Shown here: positions 31,777 through 37,809 of the stretch, piece by piece
How positions within the stretch are numbered: the first letter of the stretch is position 1
How the letters are laid out: each line of letters begins with the position of its first letter
NCBI GenBank assembly: GCA_036752345.1
Contig: DAIOSV010000018.1
Coordinates: 1 to 37,809, forward strand
Length of the DNA: 37,809 bases
Source: UBA1715 sp036752345
GTDB taxonomy: Bacteria > Bacteroidota > Bacteroidia > Bacteroidales > UBA1715
Direction of reading: 5' to 3'
Made by a program: the position numbers and the translations under genes
The notes under the pieces: generated by a model
What the model was told of the DNA's origin: nothing
Seen by the model: the letters and a program-made list of their open reading frames with translations, nothing else
Databases searched by the model: none

Positions 31777-32841
31777 TTAATCATTAAATGCTTTTTTTAT
31801 GGTAAACGAGAACGAAGTGCCTTTATTTGGCGTACTTTTTACATTAATTGACTCATTGTGAGCTTCAATAATGTGTTTGACAATAGCAAGTCCCAAACCG
31901 GTTCCACCTTGTTCGCGTGAGCGACTTTTGTCAACGCGGAAGAATCGTTCGAAAATTCTACTTTGGTATTCTTGTGGAATGCCAATACCAGTATCTGAGA
32001 CTTCTACCAAAAAGCGTGTATCCATATCGTAGAATCGAATGCGCACCGAACCGCCTTCCGGCTTGTTATATTTGATAGCATTGACTATGAGGTTGGAAAG
32101 AGCTGTGGTAATCGTCATTTTGTCGGCATACACCACCATGAGTCCTTTCGGAAGCGTTGTTTCTATTTTGAGCAGCACATTCCGTTTCTTTGCCAAATAT
32201 TCTTGTGATTCATATATTTCCTTCACCAAGTCAACGATGTTGAATGAGGTATATTCCATTTTCAATTCGCCCGATTCTAGGCGCGTAATAGCATCAAGAT
32301 CCTGCACTATTGACGTCATACGTTGAATAACTTTGTCGGAGCGAGCTAAATATTTTTGGTTAATACTTTCGTCGTATAAACCGCCATCAAGGAGGGTAGA
32401 AACGTAGCCTTGCAGTGTAAAAATTGGAGTACGCAGTTCGTGTGCCACGTTGCCAATGTACTCTTTACGGAATTCTTCTTGTTTCTTGAGTAACTCAATT
32501 TCGTTACCTTTTTTTTCCGCCCACTCTTCAGCATCTTTCATTGCGGTCTCAATCAAATTCACATCTTTCCCTATCAGTTCCTTGTATTTTGGCATTTGCG
32601 CGGAGCGAATAATTTTATAGACCGGCCTCACTTTTTCTATAATAAACGATTTGGTTATGTAAAACGCTGTGGCGTACATAGTAATAAATATTACAACGGC
32701 GCTTATAATGATTTTGACTGCGCAATTAAGGGTATCGCCAAATAGGTACAAACAAACAAATGTGATAGCTACAACAAGCATTGCACAGCCCGCCAACAAT
32801 AGAGCAATCATTTTATGGGTAAGTACAACTTTGCGATTCAT
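31777..32841 (-). CDS. Sensor histidine kinase
   Basis: From ATG 32841 the protein has 354 residues; an in-frame ATG at 32904 would add 21 residues before the first membrane segment. Two membrane helices lie close together (about 11-34 and 41-63) with almost no periplasmic loop, so it has no evident extracellular sensor domain. A short helical linker is followed by the HisKA domain with H134 in NVAHELRTPI, then the ATPase domain: NLIVNAIKYNK, DTGIGIP, FRVDKSRSREQGGTGLGLAIV. First gene of the run with the response regulator, pgmB, sufE and sufT. It resembles PhoR-type kinases in its catalytic part, but the input could be membrane state or a partner protein. Confidence 0.94.
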   Translation of the reverse strand: MNRKVVLTHKMIALLLAGCAMLVVAITFVCLYLFGDTLNCAVKIIISAVVIFITMYATAFYITKSFIIEKVRPVYKIIRSAQMPKYKELIGKDVNLIETAMKDAEEWAEKKGNEIELLKKQEEFRKEYIGNVAHELRTPIFTLQGYVSTLLDGGLYDESINQKYLARSDKVIQRMTSIVQDLDAITRLESGELKMEYTSFNIVDLVKEIYESQEYLAKKRNVLLKIETTLPKGLMVVYADKMTITTALSNLIVNAIKYNKPEGGSVRIRFYDMDTRFLVEVSDTGIGIPQEYQSRIFERFFRVDKSRSREQGGTGLGLAIVKHIIEAHNESINVKSTPNKGTSFSFTIKKAFND

Positions 32842-33082
32842 TGTGTTTGTTTTAAAGAACAAGTCATACAAAAATACACCGAAAAATGAAATAACCAATT
32901 CCATTCAGGCGCTGAATAATAAATGAGTAGATACGAGAAGAAACAAACATTTCGAGTATCATCAATGATATGGGGGAGTTAGTGTTTTTAAGGTATCTCA
33001 AAACAAGGTTAATATCTTTTCTCTTTTTCTTAAACGACCTTGGTTGGGTTGTTAATTTGTGCAAAAGTTTGGAATATAGCCG

Positions 33083-33113
33083 TTTGTATATTACTCCCGA
33101 ATTTCTATTTTTG
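33083..33113 (+). promoter_or_regulatory. Promoter of the OmpA-family lipoprotein gene
   Basis: TTTG (33083-33086), a 19-bp spacer, then TATTTTTG (33106-33113), both elements exact, 24 bp before ATG 33138. It shows that the longer reading frame from 32970 is not the gene start. The rest of the 296-bp interval to the kinase gene shows no gene. Confidence 0.75.
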
Positions 33114-33137
33114 TGGAAAATCATAAATACAGCAATT

Positions 33138-34133
33138 ATGAAAAAAATCATTTTGTTTTCGGTATCTGCAATGCTTTTAGCTTCATGCGTTACTCAAAAA
33201 AAATACAATGACTATGTAAGTGCCAGCACGTTCCAGCGTGATTCTTTAAAGTCGGCTATGGCGAATTGTTCTAAAAATCTTACAACAGTGTCGAAGTTAG
33301 AAAATAATCTAGAAAATCAGGTTGTAGCTCTTCGTGCAGATTCTGTTTCAAAGAAACGTCAGGTTGAGAACTTGTCATCGCAAGTGACAGAATTAAAGCA
33401 GCTCAATGCCAATCTTTCAAACAAGCAGTCTGCAATGATTAAACAACAAGCAGAAGAAAGCAAAAAAACGCTTGCTGAATTGCAAACCACACGTGAAGAA
33501 TTACAAACACGTGAGGATGCGCTTGATTCAATCCAGTTAAGTTTGGAGCAGGAGCGCCGCTCTCTTGATAAAATCCGTAAAGAGTTGGGTATCAAAGACA
33601 ATGAGATTTTGTCAAAAAACAAGCAAATAGCTGAGATGGAAGAAGTGCTTCGCAAAAAAGACTCTGCTACAGTTGCACTCCGCACCAAGATAGAAAAAGC
33701 GCTTGTGGGTTTTGAAGGTAAAGGATTGACAATAGAGCAGCGTGGTGGAAAAATCTATGTGTTACTTGAAGAATCTCTTTTATTTAATGTAGGTAAGAGC
33801 GATGTTGGAGCAAAAGGTCAGGAAGCGTTGAAAAATCTTGCATCGGTGCTTGAACAAAACCGTGACATTAACATCACCATTGAAGGACATACCGACAATA
33901 CCGGTGGCTCAAAAATCAACTGGGAATTGAGTACAAAACGAGCGTTAGCAATTTCGTACATTTTGCTTGACAATTCCACAATAGAAGGCAAACGTATTAC
34001 TGTTTCGGGTAGAGGTCAATATAGTCCAATTGACAACACCAATACGGTAGAAGGTAGAGCTAAAAACCGTCGTTCAGAAATTATCCTTACTCCTGATTTG
34101 CAAGAGTTATACGATATTTTGCAAACGAAATAA
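33138..34133 (+). CDS. OmpA-family lipoprotein
   Basis: A 331-residue outer-membrane lipoprotein. The start MKKIILFSVSAMLLASC gives a type II signal peptide with lipid-modified C17. A long charged coiled coil fills about 45-210 (repeated K/E/Q/L pattern). The C-terminal OmpA domain (about 225-325) has FNVGKSDVG, then IEGHTDNTGG...ELSTKRALAI, with the aspartate and arginine that bind peptidoglycan diaminopimelate in the family. It therefore likely links outer membrane and peptidoglycan. The start is fixed by the promoter at 33083-33113 and the signal peptide. Single-gene transcript, ended by a strong hairpin. Confidence 0.93.
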   Translation: MKKIILFSVSAMLLASCVTQKKYNDYVSASTFQRDSLKSAMANCSKNLTTVSKLENNLENQVVALRADSVSKKRQVENLSSQVTELKQLNANLSNKQSAMIKQQAEESKKTLAELQTTREELQTREDALDSIQLSLEQERRSLDKIRKELGIKDNEILSKNKQIAEMEEVLRKKDSATVALRTKIEKALVGFEGKGLTIEQRGGKIYVLLEESLLFNVGKSDVGAKGQEALKNLASVLEQNRDINITIEGHTDNTGGSKINWELSTKRALAISYILLDNSTIEGKRITVSGRGQYSPIDNTNTVEGRAKNRRSEIILTPDLQELYDILQTK

Positions 34134-34150
34134 TTTAAAACATACCAATT

Positions 34151-34189
34151 AACAAGAAGGGCTAGTTGATTAGACTAGCCCTTCTTGTT
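34151..34189. terminator. Bidirectional terminator between the OmpA lipoprotein and GH3 genes
   Basis: A 16-bp perfect stem (34151-34166 / 34174-34189) with a 7-nt loop, between two convergent genes. The T content sits within the stem arms (TTCTTGTT) on either strand, not in a separate long T run. Confidence 0.85.
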
Positions 34190-34209
34190 TGTCTATATTT
34201 CGGTGAGAA

Positions 34210-35946
34210 TTATCGCATCAATGGATTGTCCAAATTTACCGGCGACGTTGCGGTGCATTTCTTTTCTCCCATCAAAACTTTTACCACCGCTTTTTGCATC
34301 CATGCGTCACTGCTGTATGCGTTGATTAACACGGGCACTTTGCTTAGGTAATATTTGTTGTAATATGGGTTGCTAAACGAAATACCAATGATTTTCTCTT
34401 TTGGCAACGAGTTTATAGTCCATACACAATATGCTTCGCGGTCTTTGAGGAGCGGTGAGCCAATAGGATCGAAATAGTGATTTTCAAAGCAAACAATTAC
34501 TTTATCGTAAGCTAAGAGTTGGTCCCAACGCCACTCCCAGTCATTTTTATGAAGGTCGTGTTTAATGTCCACTTTGAATCCATATTTTTCAAGCTCTTGC
34601 TTCATTACTTCAAACGTAGCAGAATAGTCGCTGTGGCTGATGTTTGCCAACAAAATTCGTTTGGTGGTAGTGGTATCTAACGGAAGCACATTATTTGTGT
34701 TTTTCACCAGAGTAACTGCTTTTTCAGCCAATGTGGTAAGAGTAGCGCTTGTAGTTGCTTCAAAGTTTGCTGGTTTTTCGGCAGCTATAGGCATACGATT
34801 TTCTTTGTTGATAAGGTTATAGTGCTCGCGCAATGCCCATACACGTTCTACGGCATCGTCAAGGCGTTCCATAGGAATTTCGCCACGATTGATACGTGCT
34901 TCAATAGTGTCCATGTAGCCAAGAGGAGGCCAAAGCACGACATCGGCACCGGCTACGAAACATTGCACGGCAGTTTCCAATTCAGATTCGTAAAATCCGT
35001 AGCTGCCACCCATATTAAGTGCATCGGAAATGACAACACCTTTGTAGCCCATTTCTTTCTTGAGCAAGCGTTGTATCATTTCTTGTGAAAGAGAAGCCGG
35101 AAGTAAATCGCCATTCAAGGTATCTTTTTTTTGATACGCAGGGAAGCGGATATGTCCGACCATAATAGTAGGCGCATTGTCGTCTATAAATGATTGGAAA
35201 ATTTTTCCGTACGATTTTTTCCACTCTACCCAAGAAAGGTTGTTTGCCGAGGTAACCAAATGCTGGTCGGCAATTGTAGCACCGTCTCCTGGAAAATGTT
35301 TTACTGTTGGTATTATATTTTGAGAAATTAGTCCATGAACCTGACTTTTAAGCAATGGAATGGCGCGTTCTGCATCGTCGGAGATGGCACGTTCTATAAG
35401 CAATGGGTGCAATGGATTGATGTTGAGGTCGCTTACCGGAGCCAATATCCAGTTGAACCCCAGAGCACGCGCGTCAGTGGCTTGAATTTGTCCGTATTTG
35501 TATGCTAGTGTGGTATCGTTTGCCGCGCCTATCGTCATTTCTACCGGCAACTTTGTAGCGGTGTTGTAGTTGTAACCCGCGCCACGTTCAAAGTCTTCAC
35601 TAATAAAAAGTGGCAGTTTAGAAGCCGCATTGTATTCGCGAATAATTCTCGGAATGAATGTTTCAAATAATAATGTATCAGGTTTTTGATAGGTAAAATG
35701 CCATTGCGCCATGAAAAGCCCGCCTACAGGGTATTTTGCAAGGAATGTATCAAGGCTGCCATTGCCAATTTCTTTGTGCATATACATATTGGAAGAAATC
35801 ATCATTGTTTGCCCAATTTTTTCGCGCAAAGTCAATTGTTTCCATGTTGTGTCCGAAGCTATAGCTACGTGTGTTGTAGCAGTTGGCGAACAACTTGTAG
35901 CAAACAATAACCCACAACAAAAGAGAGAGAGTATATTTTTTTTCAT
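34210..35946 (-). CDS. GH3 family beta-N-acetylhexosaminidase-like lipoprotein
   Basis: A 578-residue lipoprotein (MKKNILSLFCCGLLFATSC, lipidated at C19), resembling NagZ-type GH3 enzymes. Marks are LREKIGQTMM (40-49), VGGLFM, KHFPGDG (216-222), the D-x-H of ADQH (D227, H229) that serves as acid/base in NagZ-type enzymes, and nucleophile D308 in VISDALNMGG. A C-terminal domain (about 400-578) follows. The D-x-H supports beta-N-acetylglucosaminidase rather than beta-glucosidase activity. A start at 35985 would add 13 residues before the signal peptide and lies upstream of the expected transcription start; 35946 is preferred. Likely cell-surface or periplasmic, acting on peptidoglycan or chitin fragments. 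Confidence 0.9.
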   Translation of the reverse strand: MKKNILSLFCCGLLFATSCSPTATTHVAIASDTTWKQLTLREKIGQTMMISSNMYMHKEIGNGSLDTFLAKYPVGGLFMAQWHFTYQKPDTLLFETFIPRIIREYNAASKLPLFISEDFERGAGYNYNTATKLPVEMTIGAANDTTLAYKYGQIQATDARALGFNWILAPVSDLNINPLHPLLIERAISDDAERAIPLLKSQVHGLISQNIIPTVKHFPGDGATIADQHLVTSANNLSWVEWKKSYGKIFQSFIDDNAPTIMVGHIRFPAYQKKDTLNGDLLPASLSQEMIQRLLKKEMGYKGVVISDALNMGGSYGFYESELETAVQCFVAGADVVLWPPLGYMDTIEARINRGEIPMERLDDAVERVWALREHYNLINKENRMPIAAEKPANFEATTSATLTTLAEKAVTLVKNTNNVLPLDTTTTKRILLANISHSDYSATFEVMKQELEKYGFKVDIKHDLHKNDWEWRWDQLLAYDKVIVCFENHYFDPIGSPLLKDREAYCVWTINSLPKEKIIGISFSNPYYNKYYLSKVPVLINAYSSDAWMQKAVVKVLMGEKKCTATSPVNLDNPLMR

Positions 35947-35982
35947 AGGTATAAGATATATACTGTGATTCATAAATTTCTC

Positions 35983-36014
35983 CAAAGATACAGAAAAATG
36001 TTTATGCTTTCAAA
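35983..36014 (-). promoter_or_regulatory. Promoter of the GH3 lipoprotein gene
   Basis: Minus strand TTTG (36011-36014), 20-bp spacer, TATCTTTG (35983-35990), both exact. The leader would be about 30 nt to ATG 35946. This makes GH3 independent of the sulfatase-family gene upstream. Confidence 0.72.
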
Positions 36015-36060
36015 AATGGTTGAAGAGTGAAAGTGAATAATACAGTGAAACGAGTGAGCG

Positions 36061-37809
36061 TTATTCACACATTCTATTCTCTATCATCCTATTGGTGTAC
36101 TCTTGGATGAAGGCTTTCGTGTAATTTTCCATGTCGTTTTGTTCCGGAATGCCGGTATTGCGGACATCGGTTTTGAAGAAACGATCGGTTTTGAAGTTAT
36201 ACATATTCACAACGTTCTTTTCGTCAAATTGCAGAACGTAGTTTTTGTAAAAACATTGGAAATTCTCGTTTGTGTAATTGATTGCCATTTGGTTTGAAGT
36301 CGTGTCGAACACGTTTTTACCAAACGCCATGAAGTCTTGCGGATATCCAAGGAATGAAAGCACCGATGGCATAATGTCTATCTGTTGTGCGATAGTAGTT
36401 GTGTCATATCGTTGTAGAGAATTGTCGGGTAGATAGAATGCGATTGGTATTGCAAATGCGCCCGGGGTGTTTTTGTATTCTTTGAGGCAACCCACAGAAG
36501 CATGGTCGGCAGTAAAGACGAATAGTGTATTTTTGTACCATGGCATAGTTTTGGCGTACTCAAAGAATTTACGGAGAGCATTGTCCGTGTAGCCTAAACA
36601 TTGGTGTAGAGGGATTGTGCCTTTGGGGAATTTTCCCGCATATCGTTCAGGAACTTTGAATGGATGGTGTGACGAGATTGAAAAAATTGTAGTGAAAAAC
36701 GGTTCTTTGAACGTATTCATTTTACTTGCAAAGAAGTGGAAAAATTCCTCATCCCAAATGCCCCAAATACCATCGAAATCAGCATCGTTGTTGTATTCAG
36801 TTTTTCCAAAATAATCATCAAAACCGGCAAGGTGCGTAAACGATTGGAAACCCATAGAACCATTGGGTGCACCATGGAAGAATGCCGAGTAGTAGCCTTC
36901 CATACCAAGATATTGCGCAAGACTACAACTTTTATTGCTTGAGTATGGAGAAAGCACATACGGAACTTTTACATACGGAATGCCTGCTACCACAGAGGGA
37001 ATTGCATCTATAGATTTGCGACCGTTGGCATAGGCATATTTAAACGTCAGACTATGCTGCAAGAGCGAGTCCATAAACGGTGTGTAGCCTTTATAGTTTG
37101 GAATGTCTTTGTTGAGGAATCCAACATATTCACGTCCCCAACTTTCCAAAATAATAATTACTACATTATATTTTTTCATTTCCTTAGCAGACACCACGTG
37201 ATGGTAGGGAGAAAAATACGAAGCCGCTTCTTTGTCATCGAAATAGTGCTCTGATGTAAGCCCTGATTTCCCAATAGTGCGAATGAGTGTAAATGGGGTA
37301 TTTTGCACCAATGCCATTTCGTAGGGTTGTTTCACGTATTCACCGGCGTCGGTAAGCGAAATAGGCCGTGTACTGTGACGGAAACCGCCTCGCACTCCTC
37401 CAAAACATAGAAATGCGACTACGCAAAACATTGCAACGGAAGTTGTATAAAACAAGCCTTTTTTAGTGGTAGGTTTTTTAAGCGTAAAGCGTGTGTATAG
37501 AAACACAAGCAATGCAACAAGTAGTACAAAGATTAGCGAGATGTACCACCATTGAACAATGAATTGTCCCCACAGTGAAAGCATATTTTCTTCATGAGAA
37601 AATTGTGAGAACACCAATGATGTTGTTCGTTTAATGGTAAATTGGTAATACACCGTGTCGGCGCAGTTTACCAGCAATCCGAGTGAGTTGGTAACGATAA
37701 AAATCCATTTTGCAATGGATTGATACACTTTAGAGTACACAAAGCGAAACGGAAGTACCATCATAACAATCCACACCATGTTAAGATAGATTATAGCCGT
37801 TGTGTCAAA
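36061..37809 (-). CDS. LTA synthase/sulfatase-family membrane protein, N-terminus cut by window edge
   Basis: Membrane protein of the alkaline phosphatase superfamily (sulfatase/LtaS-like), which transfers or removes phosphoryl or phospho-alcohol groups outside the inner membrane. About 580 residues are visible; the frame stays open to the right edge (FDTTAIIYLN precedes the first Met at 37779), and known homologues carry this motif after an earlier N-terminus, so the real start is outside. Several membrane segments (about the first 130 residues) precede the catalytic domain: IILESWGREY (metal ligand E), the nucleophile region NGRKSIDAIPS (S), SSHHPF and FTADHASVG (D, H). Bacteroidetes have no lipoteichoic acid, so a phosphoethanolamine- or phosphoglycerol-type transferase is likelier. 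GH3 follows downstream with its own promoter. Confidence 0.9.
   Translation of the reverse strand, partial: FDTTAIIYLNMVWIVMMVLPFRFVYSKVYQSIAKWIFIVTNSLGLLVNCADTVYYQFTIKRTTSLVFSQFSHEENMLSLWGQFIVQWWYISLIFVLLVALLVFLYTRFTLKKPTTKKGLFYTTSVAMFCVVAFLCFGGVRGGFRHSTRPISLTDAGEYVKQPYEMALVQNTPFTLIRTIGKSGLTSEHYFDDKEAASYFSPYHHVVSAKEMKKYNVVIIILESWGREYVGFLNKDIPNYKGYTPFMDSLLQHSLTFKYAYANGRKSIDAIPSVVAGIPYVKVPYVLSPYSSNKSCSLAQYLGMEGYYSAFFHGAPNGSMGFQSFTHLAGFDDYFGKTEYNNDADFDGIWGIWDEEFFHFFASKMNTFKEPFFTTIFSISSHHPFKVPERYAGKFPKGTIPLHQCLGYTDNALRKFFEYAKTMPWYKNTLFVFTADHASVGCLKEYKNTPGAFAIPIAFYLPDNSLQRYDTTTIAQQIDIMPSVLSFLGYPQDFMAFGKNVFDTTSNQMAINYTNENFQCFYKNYVLQFDEKNVVNMYNFKTDRFFKTDVRNTGIPEQNDMENYTKAFIQEYTNRMIENRMCE

Noticed and set aside
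32970..33137. 56-codon N-terminal extension of the OmpA lipoprotein
   Set aside because: It contains the exact promoter 33083-33113 and would hide the lipoprotein signal peptide that starts at 33138.
34151..34189. 16-bp inverted repeat considered as an IS end or attachment site
   Set aside because: It lies between two convergent stops with a 7-nt loop and no transposase or target duplication, so it is best read as a bidirectional terminator.
36033..36068. 8-bp inverted repeat gtgaataa/ttattcac at the end of the sulfatase-family gene
   Set aside because: The loop is 20 nt, the repeat overlaps the stop codon and no T run follows on the minus strand, so a terminator call is too weak.
1..37809. 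CRISPR arrays, tandem repeats, tRNA or rRNA genes
   Set aside because: No regularly spaced repeats, cloverleaf patterns or rRNA-like blocks were seen; all intervals are below 300 bp and A+T-rich.

Overview
The window reads as a chromosomal segment of an A+T-rich member of the Bacteroidetes, most likely Bacteroidales. The evidence is: three secreted proteins ending in type IX secretion (T9SS) sorting domains; a Bacteroidetes-type topoisomerase IV A subunit; an Mrp ATPase without the usual CXXC; start codons without convincing Shine-Dalgarno sequences; and several promoters that fit the Bacteroidetes pattern TTTG-N19/20-TAnnTTTG. There are no tRNA or rRNA genes, CRISPR arrays, insertion sequences or prophage genes. 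The assembly has one 100-N gap (11503-11602). Both ends cut genes: pckA on the left and a sulfatase/LTA-synthase-like membrane protein on the right.

Layout. 1-7.7 kb is housekeeping: the end of pckA, parC, ribD (convergent with parC), prmC-mrp, and metY. 7.8-12.3 kb is a secreted polysaccharide module: a T9SS cargo protein of unknown function and a large multidomain GH44 glucanase interrupted by the gap. 12.3-15.4 kb, same strand, holds ffh, folD, and a zeta-toxin-like P-loop kinase with a small partner gene, preceded by a 26-bp perfect palindrome. 15.5-20.6 kb, plus strand, is an envelope cluster: polyprenyl diphosphate synthase, lolD, an M23 peptidase, dxr and rseP, partly overlapping. 20.6-24.9 kb, minus strand, holds an orphan excisionase-like HTH protein and a tight set of chitooligosaccharide/peptidoglycan-deacetylase-like T9SS protein, TPR-CAP protein and rnhB. 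25-29.6 kb, plus strand, holds dgt, a large secreted CAP/OmpA-like fusion protein and plsY. 29.6-32.8 kb, minus strand, is a five-gene run: histidine kinase, response regulator, beta-phosphoglucomutase, sufE and sufT. 33-37.8 kb holds an OmpA-family lipoprotein, a GH3 lipoprotein and the sulfatase-family protein.

Much of the window concerns the cell envelope: isoprenoid precursor (dxr) and polyprenyl chain synthesis, lipoprotein sorting (lolD), intramembrane proteolysis (rseP), phospholipid synthesis (plsY), peptidoglycan-anchored lipoprotein (OmpA), and wall-active or surface-exposed hydrolases. The less ordinary points are the fused CAP-CXXC-OmpA-like secreted protein, the kinase/partner pair behind a perfect palindrome, the T9SS cargo beside GH44, the two-component/pgmB/sufE/sufT gene run, and a clamp-binding-like C-terminus on ParC. 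I saw no clear evidence for a wholly new system; these are candidates of moderate strength.
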